NCBI GenBank assembly: GCA_007996965.1 | Contig: BIMP01000001.1 | Location: 620,001 to 684,000 of the forward strand | Source: a cyanobiont of Ornithocercus magnificus | GTDB lineage: Bacteria > Cyanobacteriota > Cyanobacteriia > PCC-6307 > Cyanobiaceae | Direction: 5' to 3' | Length of the DNA stretch: 64,000 bases | The notes under the pieces: model-generated | Told to the model about the DNA's origin: nothing | Seen by the model: only the letters and a program-made list of their open reading frames with translations | The model's database searches: none | Program-made: the position numbers and the translations under genes | Part shown: positions 36,968 through 47,155 of the stretch, in pieces | How the letters are laid out: every line of letters begins with the position of its first letter | How positions within the stretch are numbered: the first letter of the stretch is position 1

Positions 36968-37795
36968 TCAGCATCGTCTAAGAATCATCCAGGTAGTGTG
37001 GTAATCCAGTTCTGGCAAGCGCTCTTTGAAGACTCGATCGAGAGAGCGAAACAATCTTACTGAGTCACCAAGGCTGTAAACAGGAGACTCCAGTGTGGCA
37101 CCAATTTGAGAGAAATGATGTAGATAGTCGAATGCAGAGTCCACAGCAACAACAGTTGGACAGGAACCAGCAGCAAGAACTTGAAAGTATTTCTGCAACT
37201 TCGTCATGGACTCGTCTCCAAGCAAATCATCAGTCGTAGGCAAGGAAAGTCCCCGGAAGGGCAACTCTGCCTCTGCAAGAGCGCAGTGCAAAGCTGCGAA
37301 GCTATTCTCATCAGGCAGCGCTACAGCCAGGCAGTCACCTTGTCTCAGGCAATTGGCCCATATCTCAGTTAGTGTTTCCAGCGGTGATGGAGACCACTGT
37401 AATAGGTAACTGCTGAGGATCAACCTAGAGCCCTTTTGTCCTGCCTCTGCATCAAGAGCAGAAATGAGCGAAGGCTTAAAGGCATCTTGTAACAAGCCTT
37501 GCAAACGCTGAACCTTTGGTCGTAGCAAAGAGACAGCAGTTTCTAACATAGCCGGTGCCAAGTCTACTAGGATCGTTAGACCCACCGGGGGTTTATGGAG
37601 AAGTCTCTGGCGTTGCAGCCAGCTCAGCGTCGCTAAGCCAGTACCACAACCAAGATCAATGAGACAGTCAGGGGCTGACACCGAGACTTCCTGCCTGCCG
37701 CTGTCGAGCAGGCAACTGCTCAGAAGCTGGGCAGCCAGAGCTTGTGGCTGTGCAAACCGATCATAACTTTTGGAAGCACCTTGAAACGACGTCAT
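36968..37795 (-). CDS. BioC-like SAM-dependent methyltransferase
   Basis: A class I methyltransferase resembling BioC, which methylates malonyl-ACP so that it can enter fatty acid synthesis as a biotin precursor. SYDRFAQPQALAAQLL at the start is the BioC-type leader. CLIDLGCGTGLATLSWL is SAM motif I, and LILSSYLLQWSPSPLETLTEIW is the BioC post-I region with its LQW. It ends with HHFSQIGA and a YHTTWMILRR tail. Other bio genes are not nearby, so the function is inferred from sequence type alone. It is convergent with the GNAT gene, 2 bp apart, and lies just downstream of tRNA-Gly on the same strand. Confidence 0.72.
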   Translation of the reverse strand: MTSFQGASKSYDRFAQPQALAAQLLSSCLLDSGRQEVSVSAPDCLIDLGCGTGLATLSWLQRQRLLHKPPVGLTILVDLAPAMLETAVSLLRPKVQRLQGLLQDAFKPSLISALDAEAGQKGSRLILSSYLLQWSPSPLETLTEIWANCLRQGDCLAVALPDENSFAALHCALAEAELPFRGLSLPTTDDLLGDESMTKLQKYFQVLAAGSCPTVVAVDSAFDYLHHFSQIGATLESPVYSLGDSVRLFRSLDRVFKERLPELDYHTTWMILRRC

Positions 37796-37816
37796 GCGCC
37801 CAGGGCACTAGTCACA

Positions 37817-37888
37817 AGCGGATGAAGAGACTCGAACTCTCGACCCTCTCCTTGGCAAGGAGATGCTCTACCACTGAGCTACATCCGC
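37817..37888 (-). tRNA. tRNA-Gly (anticodon GCC)
   Basis: The minus strand folds into a complete 72-nt cloverleaf. The acceptor stem GCGGATG pairs with CATCCGC, the D arm is GCTC/GAGC around AGTGGTA, and the anticodon stem TCTCC/GGAGA encloses TTGCCAA with anticodon GCC. The T arm GAGAG/CTCTT (one G-U) encloses TTCGAGT. The discriminator is U, as in bacterial tRNA-Gly. The 3' CCA is not encoded. It lies at the island-proximal edge of the conserved ribH-psbZ-mutS block; such tRNA genes are common integration sites, though no second att copy was seen. Confidence 0.96.
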
Positions 37889-37989
37889 ACAGGGTCCTAA
37901 AATACTTCGCCTCCTCTAATTACCTAAGAAATTATGCATCATAGGTGGACTTAGAGTCAATGCGATAAATGACGTGCTTGTACCCTCTG

Positions 37990-38466
37990 TTAAGCAAGAG
38001 ATCTCATTAAGGATCCCATTTCAAGAGCCTGTAGGGCGTAATTCCATCCAAGGTTACTCTTAATACCAGCTCGCTCAAGAGCCTGTTGCATTGTGTCAGT
38101 AGTAAGCACTCCGAAAATCACTGGGATTCCTGTCTCGCGACAAACGCTAGCAATGCCTTTGCCTGCCTCTGCTACTACCACATCAAAGTGGGGTGTGTCA
38201 CCGCGGATGACAGCGCCAAGAGTTATTAAGACATCATAACGGCCACTGCGGGCAAGAGCTTGAACTACTAGTGGTAGCTCGAACGAGCCAGGTACCCAGG
38301 CTGTATCTAATTGGGGACTGTCCTTAGAGACATCGACACTGTGGCGGGCTAGGCAGTCGAGGCAGCCACTTAACAACTTGCCAGTGACCAGATCGTTGAA
38401 GCGGGCAACAACTATGGCAATGCGCAAGCTCTGCGCATCGGTAAAGCGTCCTTCGAAGATGGCCAT
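37990..38466 (-). CDS. ribH: 6,7-dimethyl-8-ribityllumazine synthase
   Basis: RibH condenses 5-amino-6-ribitylaminouracil with dihydroxybutanone phosphate, the penultimate riboflavin step, and forms pentamers or capsids. Visible motifs are [21 protein letters not shown], the [16 protein letters not shown] substrate loop, [17 protein letters not shown] (the His is catalytic) and [19 protein letters not shown]. It has 158 residues, normal. It sits in the conserved order tRNA-Gly, ribH, psbZ on the minus strand, with mutS divergent. Confidence 0.97.
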   Translation of the reverse strand: MAIFEGRFTDAQSLRIAIVVARFNDLVTGKLLSGCLDCLARHSVDVSKDSPQLDTAWVPGSFELPLVVQALARSGRYDVLITLGAVIRGDTPHFDVVVAEAGKGIASVCRETGIPVIFGVLTTDTMQQALERAGIKSNLGWNYALQALEMGSLMRSLA

Positions 38467-38529
38467 TTAAAGTGGTTGTCCCATCTGTGAACTATGGTCT
38501 CAAAGCACCTTGTGGGATGCATCCTGGAG

Positions 38530-38721
38530 TCACACGACAAAGTAGCTCATTCCCCAATTCACCAGGACTAATACTACCCAGACCAAGCCACCGAGTAAAA
38601 CCAAGCGGTTGGACCGACCGGCGTCTTCGCTGCCGGAAGCATACAGAACCGGCACCGCCACAATTAGGGCGAACGACATCACTACTAGCGCAAAGACAGT
38701 GAAGGTGTTCAGAAGCTGCAT
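38530..38721 (-). CDS. psbZ: Photosystem II protein PsbZ (Ycf9)
   Basis: A 63-residue thylakoid protein with two transmembrane helices at the edge of the photosystem II core, helping to stabilise PSII-antenna supercomplexes. Helix 1 is LNTFTVFALVVMSFALIVAVPV. The lumenal/stromal loop is ASGSEDAGRSNRL and helix 2 is VLLGGLVWVVLVLVNWGMSYFVV, the full family pattern at the usual length of 62-63 residues. The start is ATG at 38721. It identifies the organism as an oxygenic phototroph. It lies ~60 bp upstream of ribH, and mutS is divergent. Confidence 0.97.
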   Translation of the reverse strand: MQLLNTFTVFALVVMSFALIVAVPVLYASGSEDAGRSNRLVLLGGLVWVVLVLVNWGMSYFVV

Positions 38722-38855
38722 GGGTCTGTGGTGCCCAATATGCAGTAATTCTCACATGCTGGTAGGACCTTCCATCAGCTTTCTACCTGCAGCTTTACAG
38801 CTTGTGGTGTTCCTGCAGTGCTTTGCCACTGACCTCGCTCTTAGGCTCAATTGAT

Positions 38856-41591
38856 ATGGTGACAATGCCCAGAGCTTTACCCATGATCAAGCCAGATCAG
38901 GTCTTGCAGAACAACCTTTTCGGTGAGCCTGAACTAACAGCGATGACTGTTGCACCAGTAGTGTCCAATATCGAACTAGACGACGAAGGCCTGCGGAGTG
39001 ACGCTGCTGCCCGGCCACGTATCCAAAAAGCAAGCGTGAAAACGACAGACTGTTCACCCGTCGGTAAACACGAACCAGTTGTTAAAAACGGCAACTTAGC
39101 CTGGAGGCACCATAGCTCAGTAAAATCGAGTCAGTTAACTCCAATATTGCGGCATTACGTTGAGCTGAAAGCAGCTCATCCTGAGCGAATACTGCTTTAT
39201 CGCCTTGGCGACTTCTTCGAGTGCTTCTTTGAAGATGCGATCCAACTATCCCAAATTCTTGGCCTGACACTCACAGGAAAGGATGGTGGCAGGGCTATTG
39301 GCCGAGTACCGATGGCTGGCATACCTCATCATGCAGCTGAGCGCCACTGCACCGAACTGATCCGTCATGGCTTCAGTGTTGCTCTCTGCGATCAACTAGA
39401 GACTGTACCAATCAAGGGAATGCCACTTAAGCGTGGCATCACACGCGTATTTACCCCCGGGACTGTACTTGAGGAAGGGATGCTCAAAGCCCGGTCTAAC
39501 AACTGGCTGGTAGCAGTATTGGTAGAAGAGATTAATGATCATCTAGCCTACCAATGGGGACTTGCTAGCGTGGATGTCAGTACAGGTGAAGTGCAGCTGC
39601 AACAGGGGGAAGGAGACGAATTGCTGCAGCAAGAGCTAACTACTCTAGAAACTGGTGAGTTACTTTGGAGTAGCCAGGGTAAACCCCCGACTTGGTGCTT
39701 AGAGCAACTGCGACTAACACACACAGCTATTACCCCCTTTAGTTTACCCGAGGCAGATGCATCCTTGCGCAGCTACTATGGCCTGAGGGACCTAGCAGGA
39801 CTAGGTCTGGAAGATCAGCCACTAGCTCGACGAGCCTTTGGAGGTTTGCTGCACTATCTAGATGAAACTCAGCCGCTTAAGGCAATAGCTTCAGCTGTCC
39901 CGTTAGAACGGCCGAAGCTATTACAACGTGGCACAGCGTTAGTGCTTGATGCCCAAACGCGGCGTAACCTTGAGCTTACCAAAACTCAGCGAGACAACCA
40001 TTTCCAAGGGTCGTTGTTGTGGGCAGTAGATCGTACCCTAACTGCCATGGGCGGACGTTGCTTGCGACGCTGGATCGAGGCACCGTTGCTAGACCTAAAA
40101 ACCATCAATCATCGCCAGACAATAGTAAGCTTGCTTGTAGCACAGAGACCGCTGCGGCTTCTGCTACGCCAGATACTACGACCGATTGCAGACCTCGAGC
40201 GTCTAGCAGGTCGGGCTGGAGGTGGCCATGCTAGCCCTCGCGATTTGGTAGCAATTTCTAATGGTCTTGAGCAATTGCCCCCACTAAAAGCTTTCCTGAA
40301 GAGCGCTGCGTTGGGCGGTGATAATCTAGTCTGGCTAGACGGCTTGCTGCAGCCAAATCCTGCTTTGGCAGACTTAGTAGTGATGGTAAAGCACCAACTA
40401 CTAGCCAACCCCTCCTCAAACCTGAGTGAAGGTGGTCTCATATGTGATGGTGTTGATCCACTGCTAGACGGTCTACGTAACAAACTCGACGATCAGGATG
40501 CTTGGCTATTGCAGCAGGAATCTAAGGAACGCCTCGAGAGCAGAATCAGTACTCTACGGCTGCGCTACCATCGCACCATAGGCTACTTTCTAGCAGTAAG
40601 CCACGCTAAAGCTTTATCAGTACCTAATCACTGGATCCGGCGCCAAAGCTTAGCTAATGAGGAGCGCTTTGTGACACCAGAACTCAAGAATCGTGAGGGA
40701 CTAATCCTACAACTGCGTGCCCGTGCTGCTCAGCGGGAGTATGAGCTTTTTTGCAAGTTGCGAGAGCATGTAGGCGAACAGGTGAAATTAATCCGCCGCG
40801 CTGCCCGTGCTATTGCCAATCTCGATGCTCTTGCTGGTTTGGCTGATATTGCTGCTACTAGTGGTTGGGTAGCTCCAGAGGTAACAGAGGGGCGTGAGCT
40901 AGAGATTACAGCGGGACGACATCCGGTAGTAGAAAAACTACTAGTAGAAAAACATTTTACCCCTAATAGTACTCATCTAGGCAGTAACCATGACCTGTTA
41001 ATTCTCACTGGCCCTAATTCCAGTGGTAAGAGCTGTTACCTACGTCAGATTGCCTTGATCCAACTGCTTGCACAGATAGGTAGCTGGGTACCTGCCCAAT
41101 CTGCACGTCTAGGGTTAACTGACCGAATTTTTACCCGTGTTGGTGCTGTTGATGACATAGCCACTGGCCAGTCTACTTTTATGGTGGAAATGATTGAGAC
41201 CTCTGTCATCTTGCATCATGCTACGGAGCAATCCCTAGTACTGCTTGATGAGGTTGGTCGAGGCACTACTGCCCGTGATGGCCTTGCAATCGCCTGGGCT
41301 GTCAGCGAATACTTGGCTACTAACCTGCGTAGTCGTACTGTGTTCGCAACGCACTACCATGAGCTCGGTAAACTTGAAAATAGGCTAAATAACATTGCCA
41401 GTATACAGGTGTTAGTACGAGAAACTAGCGATAACAAATTGGTATTCCTACACAGAGTAGCAAGCGGCTGTGCTAAGCGCAGCTACGGTATAGACGTGGC
41501 CCGTATGGCAGGTGTACCACCCTTGGTGATACAGCGTTCGAGGCAAGTGCTAACTCAGCTGCAATTAGACACAGACTATATTCTGACTTGA
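38856..41591 (+). CDS. mutS: DNA mismatch repair protein MutS
   Basis: MutS recognises mismatches and small loops and recruits MutL. The mismatch-recognition domain has [17 protein letters not shown], containing the Phe-x-Glu wedge. Connector, lever and clamp regions follow. The ATPase has [21 protein letters not shown] (Walker A), [30 protein letters not shown] (Walker B) and [12 protein letters not shown]. An N-terminal extension of ~85 residues precedes domain I. I use the ATG at 38856; the frame opens at a TTG at 38802, and a further ATG at 38865 is possible. The length (~911) is within the cyanobacterial range. It is divergent from psbZ. Confidence 0.95.
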   Translation: MVTMPRALPMIKPDQVLQNNLFGEPELTAMTVAPVVSNIELDDEGLRSDAAARPRIQKASVKTTDCSPVGKHEPVVKNGNLAWRHHSSVKSSQLTPILRHYVELKAAHPERILLYRLGDFFECFFEDAIQLSQILGLTLTGKDGGRAIGRVPMAGIPHHAAERHCTELIRHGFSVALCDQLETVPIKGMPLKRGITRVFTPGTVLEEGMLKARSNNWLVAVLVEEINDHLAYQWGLASVDVSTGEVQLQQGEGDELLQQELTTLETGELLWSSQGKPPTWCLEQLRLTHTAITPFSLPEADASLRSYYGLRDLAGLGLEDQPLARRAFGGLLHYLDETQPLKAIASAVPLERPKLLQRGTALVLDAQTRRNLELTKTQRDNHFQGSLLWAVDRTLTAMGGRCLRRWIEAPLLDLKTINHRQTIVSLLVAQRPLRLLLRQILRPIADLERLAGRAGGGHASPRDLVAISNGLEQLPPLKAFLKSAALGGDNLVWLDGLLQPNPALADLVVMVKHQLLANPSSNLSEGGLICDGVDPLLDGLRNKLDDQDAWLLQQESKERLESRISTLRLRYHRTIGYFLAVSHAKALSVPNHWIRRQSLANEERFVTPELKNREGLILQLRARAAQREYELFCKLREHVGEQVKLIRRAARAIANLDALAGLADIAATSGWVAPEVTEGRELEITAGRHPVVEKLLVEKHFTPNSTHLGSNHDLLILTGPNSSGKSCYLRQIALIQLLAQIGSWVPAQSARLGLTDRIFTRVGAVDDIATGQSTFMVEMIETSVILHHATEQSLVLLDEVGRGTTARDGLAIAWAVSEYLATNLRSRTVFATHYHELGKLENRLNNIASIQVLVRETSDNKLVFLHRVASGCAKRSYGIDVARMAGVPPLVIQRSRQVLTQLQLDTDYILT

Positions 41592-41656
41592 CTATTAGCC
41601 AGGTAATTCTAGCTTGCATTTGGAGAAGGAATAGCGACTCGGTCTTATGAATGTGA

Positions 41657-42313
41657 TTAGGCATCTGTCACTGATGCTCGCAGCAGTGCGTTGACTGCTG
41701 CGGCTGCCAGACCAGCACCACCACGACTGCCCTCAAGCCTTATTTGAGGCAGTCTACTTACTGCTAGCCGTCTTTTACTCTCCGCAACCCTTATAAAGCC
41801 CACTGGCATGCCGATCACTAAGGCAGGTTCTGCTACTGCACCTGCCTCTAGATTGTTCAACAGCCACTCAAGTACCGTAGGAGAACTGCCAACTAGCAAG
41901 ACAGGTTTAGGTTCAATCTGATTATTAGCCAGCTTAGCCCATGCCTGAGTCATACCAGCAACTGTGCGGGTACTGCCCACTGGTGCGAGCGCAGGAGCCC
42001 ATTCGAGAACTGAATATACCTTGTTACCACCACAGCGAGCTGCTGTTGGCGTAACTGCCGCTGCTGCCATCATAGTATCGGTGAGGATTGCTGCACCGTT
42101 ACGCAGAGCATTAATTCCTTGCTCACAGGCACCTGTACTGAAGTATAGTAGGGAGGTTAGATTAAAGTCTCCACTGCTGTGAATTAAGCATTCTAGTACT
42201 CGCTGCTGTAGTGGATTCAAGCCAGTGGCTCCCAGCTGCTCTCGGATAAGTTGAATGCTTTCTACAAAAGTAGGATGCTCGAAGTTTGTGGCTGATGGTA
42301 TCAGCATCAGCAT
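41657..42313 (-). CDS. cobH: Precorrin-8X methylmutase
   Basis: CobH/CbiC moves the C11 methyl group to C12 in the corrin ring during cobalamin synthesis, which marine picocyanobacteria carry out as pseudocobalamin. Visible motifs are RVLECLIHSSGDFNLTSLLYF with the catalytic His, the GALLxG-like NGAAILTDTMMAAAAV segment, and ALVIGMPVGFIRVAESKRRL near the C-terminus, the family signature GMPVGFV. GSRGGAGLAAAAVNALL closes the fold. I start at the ATG at 42313; the open frame begins at a TTG four codons earlier. It is divergent from holA, 26 bp apart. Confidence 0.93.
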   Translation of the reverse strand: MLMLIPSATNFEHPTFVESIQLIREQLGATGLNPLQQRVLECLIHSSGDFNLTSLLYFSTGACEQGINALRNGAAILTDTMMAAAAVTPTAARCGGNKVYSVLEWAPALAPVGSTRTVAGMTQAWAKLANNQIEPKPVLLVGSSPTVLEWLLNNLEAGAVAEPALVIGMPVGFIRVAESKRRLAVSRLPQIRLEGSRGGAGLAAAAVNALLRASVTDA

Positions 42314-42339
42314 GACCCTAATCAATTACCACTGTTACT

Positions 42340-43323
42340 ATGCCAATCATACTGTTGTGGGGCAATGATGCTGCAGCATTGGCACAAAAGATCGAAACTC
42401 AAATCGCCACAGTAGTCGATCCAGCCTGGGCTAGCTTGAATTTGAGCCGTTTCGACGGCAGCCAGCCTGAAAATGCAATCCGGGCTTTAGAAGAAGCTCG
42501 CACACCACCTTTTGGTTCTGGTGGTCGTGTTGTGCTACTAATGCATTCTCCTTTCTGTAATGAGTGCACTAGCGAGCTAGCGAAACGCTTTGAAGTAGTG
42601 TTTCAACTAATTCCTGCGACTAGCCATTTACTGCTCTGTAATCCAGTAAAACCAGATGGCCGTTTACGCAGTACTAAAGCAATTAGGGTACAAGTGAAGC
42701 AGGGGCTTGCGGAGGAGCAAAGCTTTCAGGTACCAGCAGTTTGGGACATTGCTGGGCAACGACAATTTGTGGAACGTGCGGCGAGCAACCATAATCTTGT
42801 ACTAGATCCTGAGGGGACAACAGCGTTAATTGAGGCGATTGGTAATGACAGTGCCCGCCTTAGCCTAGAGCTGCAGAAGTTGTCTTTGTATTCTGGTAGT
42901 TGCGATCAGAAAAGGCCAATCACTGCAGCAGCAGTTAATGCTCTGGTTGACTGCCGCTGCACAAACGTCTTTCAGGCAGGTAATGCTCTGCTGCTAGGCA
43001 ATGTCAGTGATGCTATCTCATTGCTCGATGCTTTATTGGATACTGGCGAGCCAGCGCTGCGAATTGTGGCAGCTCTCAGTGGCCAGATCCGACGCTGGCT
43101 TTGGCTGAGCCTACTAGAGCAGCAAGGAGAACGCAGCTCGGAAGTAATTGCCAAAACGGTAGGTATCAGCAACCCAAAGCAAGTTTATTTTATGCGTAAG
43201 CAGCTCCAAGGCTGTCATCCTAAACAACTCCTGATATTGCTGAAACAAATGCTGGAGATTGAAGTAGATCTAAAGCGTGGCGCCTCACCTGGCAATGCCT
43301 TTCGCGATGGACTCTTGAGTTGA
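42340..43323 (+). CDS. holA: DNA polymerase III, delta subunit
   Basis: HolA opens the beta clamp within the clamp loader. The N-terminal region IILLWGNDAAALAQKIETQI and LNLSRFDGSQ match the family, as do EEARTPPFGSGGRVVLL and TSHLLLCNPVKPDGRLRSTKAI. Domain II has LIEAIGNDSARLSLELQKLSLY, and the C-terminal collar has ALLDTGEPALRIVAALSGQIRRWLWL. It has 327 residues, normal. It precedes lysC by 28 bp on the same strand and is probably cotranscribed. Confidence 0.93.
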   Translation: MPIILLWGNDAAALAQKIETQIATVVDPAWASLNLSRFDGSQPENAIRALEEARTPPFGSGGRVVLLMHSPFCNECTSELAKRFEVVFQLIPATSHLLLCNPVKPDGRLRSTKAIRVQVKQGLAEEQSFQVPAVWDIAGQRQFVERAASNHNLVLDPEGTTALIEAIGNDSARLSLELQKLSLYSGSCDQKRPITAAAVNALVDCRCTNVFQAGNALLLGNVSDAISLLDALLDTGEPALRIVAALSGQIRRWLWLSLLEQQGERSSEVIAKTVGISNPKQVYFMRKQLQGCHPKQLLILLKQMLEIEVDLKRGASPGNAFRDGLLS

Positions 43324-43351
43324 AATAATTAAACTTTTCCGGCATACCTAA

Positions 43352-45115
43352 ATGGCACTACTAGTGCAAAAGTTTGGTGGCACATCCGTTGGAAGTGTAG
43401 AAAGGATTCAGGCAGTAGCCCGGCGAGTTGCTATCTCGCGCGAGGAAGGCCATGAGCTGGTAATAGTAGTTTCAGCTATGGGCAAAACTACTGATCAGCT
43501 TACAGACCTAGCGAAGCAGATTAGTTTAGAGCCGCCGAGGCGTGAAATGGATATGCTATTGGCTACCGGTGAGCAAGTCTCGATTGCACTATTGTCTATG
43601 GCCCTGCACGAACTCGACGTGCCGGCAGTTTCAATGACTGGTGCTCAGGTAGGCATCGTAACTGAATCAGTGCACGGCCGTGCCCGCATTTTAGAGGTGC
43701 GTACAGAACGGCTGCGTTCAAGATTAAACAATGGCCAGGTAGTAGTAGTTGCAGGATTTCAGGGTACCAGTGCAGGTGGAAGTGGCACTGCTGAAATAAC
43801 CACACTTGGACGGGGTGGTTCTGATACTTCTGCAGTTGCACTCGCAGCAGCTTTAGGGGCCGAAGCCTGTGAAATTTACACTGATGTGCCAGGCGTACTC
43901 ACCACTGACCCTCGAATAGTACCGGATGCACAGTTAATGGAACGGATTAGCTGTGATGAGATGCTGGAGTTAGCTAGCCTAGGTGCTGCTGTATTACATC
44001 CAAGAGCAGTAGAGATTGCTCGTAACTATGGAGTTACTTTAGCAGTCCGCTCCAGTTGGAGTGATGGCCCAGGAACACTTATAACAAGCAGAAATAACCC
44101 TATTGTCCTAGGCTGCAATGGGCTCGAACTAGGAAAACCTGTCGATGCAGCAGAACTTGTGGAAAATCAGGCAGTATTAGCACTTTCGCACGTTCCTGAT
44201 AGACCAGGTATAGCAGCCCAATTGTGTGAATCGCTTTCAGCTGGTGGTATTAATATTGACCTAATAATTCAGTCAACTCACAACATCGATAGCAACGATA
44301 TTACCCTTACAGTTCCTGAGAGAGATGCAGGTAAAAGCTTAGCCCTTTGTCAGGAGCTTCTTTCGAGGCTTGGCGGCTATGTAAATGTTGAAGGGGGCAT
44401 GAGCAAGATTAGTATCAACGGTGCAGGTATTATGGGACGTCCTGGCATAGCTGCTCAGCTGTTTGATACGCTATCGCGCGCCGGAATCAGCTTGCGGCTG
44501 ATTGCTACTAGTGAAGTAAAAGTAAGTTGCGTGATTGATGCATCATTAGGCAATAAAGCCTTGAGAGCTGTTAGCAAAGCATTTGAACTTAGTGAAAGTC
44601 AGCAATACCTCAATCCTGAACCAGGCGGAGATGGAGAACCTGACGTCCGTGGCGTAGCTCTAGACCGGCACCGTGCGCTCCTGAGTGTTCGGCATGTACC
44701 AGATCGTTTAGGTGCAGCTGCTGCACTTTGTACTACTCTTGCTGATGCTGGCATCAGCCTTGACGCAATTGTGCAGTCGGAGCGACGCCATGAAGATGCA
44801 AGCCGCGATATCAGTTTCACACTGCATCAATCAGATCGTGGTCGTGCAGATCAGGCTTTAGCTCCCTTGCTAAGTCAATGGTCTGGGGCAACTATAGAAG
44901 ATAGTCCAGCTATCGCTCGAGTTAGCGCTGTCGGTGCTGGAATGCCAAGCAAGACAGGTACTGCAGGTCTAATGTTTAGAACTCTAGGAGATGCCGGAAT
45001 TAATATAATAATGATCGCAACTAGTGAGATAAGAATTAGCTGTGTCATCTTAGAAGATTTTGCAAACAATGCCGTTAAGATTATTCATGAAAAATTTGCG
45101 CATAAACCTGTCTAA
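43352..45115 (+). CDS. lysC: Aspartate kinase
   Basis: LysC phosphorylates L-aspartate, the entry to lysine, threonine and methionine, and is feedback-regulated. The kinase domain opens with [19 protein letters not shown] and has [44 protein letters not shown] and [14 protein letters not shown]. From about residue 270 two tandem ACT-domain pairs follow ([25 protein letters not shown] and again [25 protein letters not shown]), four ACT modules in all. This explains the 587 residues against ~400 in two-ACT enzymes and is the cyanobacterial form. It marks the left border of the nonulosonate island. Confidence 0.97.
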   Translation: MALLVQKFGGTSVGSVERIQAVARRVAISREEGHELVIVVSAMGKTTDQLTDLAKQISLEPPRREMDMLLATGEQVSIALLSMALHELDVPAVSMTGAQVGIVTESVHGRARILEVRTERLRSRLNNGQVVVVAGFQGTSAGGSGTAEITTLGRGGSDTSAVALAAALGAEACEIYTDVPGVLTTDPRIVPDAQLMERISCDEMLELASLGAAVLHPRAVEIARNYGVTLAVRSSWSDGPGTLITSRNNPIVLGCNGLELGKPVDAAELVENQAVLALSHVPDRPGIAAQLCESLSAGGINIDLIIQSTHNIDSNDITLTVPERDAGKSLALCQELLSRLGGYVNVEGGMSKISINGAGIMGRPGIAAQLFDTLSRAGISLRLIATSEVKVSCVIDASLGNKALRAVSKAFELSESQQYLNPEPGGDGEPDVRGVALDRHRALLSVRHVPDRLGAAAALCTTLADAGISLDAIVQSERRHEDASRDISFTLHQSDRGRADQALAPLLSQWSGATIEDSPAIARVSAVGAGMPSKTGTAGLMFRTLGDAGINIIMIATSEIRISCVILEDFANNAVKIIHEKFAHKPV

Positions 45116-45211
45116 GTAGGCTAAGTCTTATCTAAGTTAATGCTTTTCAAGTCAAGGGGACAAAAGAAAACAGCTGTGAAAGAACGTTTGGACAGAGTTA
45201 CATGTAGAGAA

Positions 45212-46081
45212 CTAGGTGTATGTAAAGGGTAAGCTAGAACCTGAGATACTAGCCTTATCTGTATAACTTTTCCAGTTGAACAGCCTATTAGCAGATTTCC
45301 AAAAGATGGCTGACTGTTCCTCGATTGAAAAATTATTGCGGTCAAAAAACTCTAGAGCTGATTGCCTTGAATGATCAAGATCCATATAAGGGAAATCAGA
45401 TCCATAGAGAACACGTTGAGCCCCTATGCGCTTATAAGCAAATGCAAGGTCTTGTTCAATGGTTGAGCCTAAATAGTATTTGACTGAGAAAGACATATCT
45501 AGAAAAACATTAGAAGATGACTCAGCTAGCAGCATTGCCTCTATTGCTCTTGCACCACCACTATGGAGAAGTACTACAGGAACACCAGCTACCCTATCAA
45601 TAATGGCTGCTGCTAACTGGAGATTATTATAGTGATACATTCCTGTAGAACCATAACTAGTGTCAATAAAAATAGGCATGTTAAGACGTGATGCATCAAC
45701 TGCAATATTTACTGCTTTAGGGATATCTGAAAAAGATATTTTCTGCTGATAGCTATGAAATTTTATCGCATCAACTCCAGCTTTCTTCATAGACCTGATT
45801 TTATCTGGTGATGAGAGTAAGTCTAAGCTGGCTAGCAAGGTAAAGCGTGATAGGGGCATTCTTTGGCGGACATATGAGGTAAATTCAGCTGCATCTGACA
45901 CACTAAGTGCCTGATTAAACAGCATAAAGTTAGCTGCAGTGAGACACTTTGATAAATTGGAATGGTAACTCATGAAGCATCGCTTAAGGTCAGAGCCGAC
46001 CATAGTCAAATCCTCAAGCAGCATTTCAGGACTTGTCAAACTGCCGCAGGGCAAGTGGATGTTAACATCGAAGAGTGGCAT
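45212..46081 (-). CDS. Amidohydrolase-2-like TIM-barrel protein
   Basis: A 289-residue protein resembling the metal-dependent amidohydrolase-2 group. The N-terminus PLFDVNIHLPCG stands where the HxH motif is expected, but its first His is Asn (N-I-H), so metal binding may be altered. Inside are KKAGVDAIKFHSYQ, MPIFIDTSYGS, VPVVLLHSGGARAIEAMLLAE and the C-terminal RVLYGSDFPYMDLDH, the GSDxP motif with the metal-side Asp. It is the last minus-strand gene of the island and is convergent with lysC. Its reaction is unknown; it may be a decarboxylase or hydrolase acting on a keto-acid or sugar precursor. Confidence 0.7.
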   Translation of the reverse strand: MPLFDVNIHLPCGSLTSPEMLLEDLTMVGSDLKRCFMSYHSNLSKCLTAANFMLFNQALSVSDAAEFTSYVRQRMPLSRFTLLASLDLLSSPDKIRSMKKAGVDAIKFHSYQQKISFSDIPKAVNIAVDASRLNMPIFIDTSYGSTGMYHYNNLQLAAAIIDRVAGVPVVLLHSGGARAIEAMLLAESSSNVFLDMSFSVKYYLGSTIEQDLAFAYKRIGAQRVLYGSDFPYMDLDHSRQSALEFFDRNNFSIEEQSAIFWKSANRLFNWKSYTDKASISGSSLPFTYT

Positions 46082-46459
46082 CTCTGTTGGGGAAATAAGC
46101 TCTTTCTACAAGCCTAGAAAGGAATTCTATAGCTAGAAAGCCACTAAAGTCGTCAGCTTTAGCTTTATAGAAGCTTAAGGAAATTGAACCACAAAGATCT
46201 AAGGCACTGGCCAGCAAGGTACATTAGTCTTCCTACGCTTTTTAGCTTTAAAAATCTAGGTTAGTAGCAGTAAGTGCTATAATACTTGTTAATATCTTAA
46301 ATAGTAATTTGCCCAGAGAGCAAAGTGACTAAACTAGTGTGACTCTTTCTACTCTCAGTCAACTGCTGTATACTTTTACTATAGAGCTACTGCTTAGCTG
46401 CTTACATTCAAGATTACTAGGTGATAGAAAACAGCAGCTTTACTCAGCCAGACTTCTCA
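46082..46459. other. Gene-free spacer in the nonulosonate island
   Basis: About 380 AT-rich bases between the amidohydrolase start and the RraA-like stop. Stops are dense in all frames. I see no gene, RNA or repeat. It probably carries the amidohydrolase promoter. Confidence 0.45.
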
Positions 46460-47155
46460 CTACGAAATACTAAAAGACTGTAGGGATGCCTGAAGTTCTT
46501 GAGGGAGTAAGTCAACTTCTCTCAAGTATCGCTTTAAGCAAACCGTTTCATAAGTAGACATCTTAAGCTTATCAGTGCAAAAGTACCGTATATCTTCTTG
46601 AAGTTTGATAAAATTTATGCGGTCCAAAAGGTCTTGGTTTTGGAACTCTGATCTAATTAGAGCACAACCAGAATCATCAGCAACTAATATAGCTCCATCG
46701 AACTTTTTATTTTGGGACTTGATATATGAATCAGTACTTGAGGAGCATTCAACTCTCTCATTAGAGCAACCTAGTGGTGTATAACCAGTACACCAGATTG
46801 GATAATCTTCTTTACGTAGCCGATGTACATCTCGTACGAGGCCATTCACGATAACTCCAGTGGATTTCTGATGAATTAAAAGCCACCTTGCTACAAGATC
46901 ACCTAAGATAGCCTGGTCTCCACAATTGATAGTATCTACATAGACTATGTGGCCAGGAGGAATCTGCTGCGCCTGCTCGTGAAGGGACCAGTTAGAGTTT
47001 CCCCAAGTACATATATAGAAGGCTTCAGCTGCTACAAAATGACCAGAATTAAGTGAGCTGATTCCAGACATAACACCAGTCTTACCTAAGGCGTCGGCAA
47101 CTTCAGCGGTAGAAACATGCTTTGTTAGAATTGTTTCCAAGATTAAGTTAAGCAT
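46460..47155 (-). CDS. RraA-like (HMG/CHA aldolase family) protein
   Basis: A 231-residue member of the RraA/HMG-aldolase-like fold. STAEVADALGKTGVM near the N-terminus matches the family's first helix. GDQAILGDLVARWLLIHQKS followed by GVIVNGLVRDVHRL gives the G...RD motif that binds the metal and a pyruvate-like carboxylate in the aldolases. The C-terminal ~70 residues, rich in Lys and Cys, are not typical. I start at the ATG at 47155, which overlaps the ATP-grasp stop by 8 bp. True RraA binds RNase E, while the aldolases split 4-hydroxy-4-carboxy acids. Beside NeuB, which uses phosphoenolpyruvate, a role in a keto-acid or keto-sugar step is possible but unproven. Confidence 0.68.
   Translation of the reverse strand: MLNLILETILTKHVSTAEVADALGKTGVMSGISSLNSGHFVAAEAFYICTWGNSNWSLHEQAQQIPPGHIVYVDTINCGDQAILGDLVARWLLIHQKSTGVIVNGLVRDVHRLRKEDYPIWCTGYTPLGCSNERVECSSSTDSYIKSQNKKFDGAILVADDSGCALIRSEFQNQDLLDRINFIKLQEDIRYFCTDKLKMSTYETVCLKRYLREVDLLPQELQASLQSFSIS

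Noticed and set aside
37817-37888. Attachment site at the tRNA-Gly end
   Set aside because: The tRNA is a good candidate site, but I found no second copy of its 3' end in the window and no integrase, so no att site is listed.
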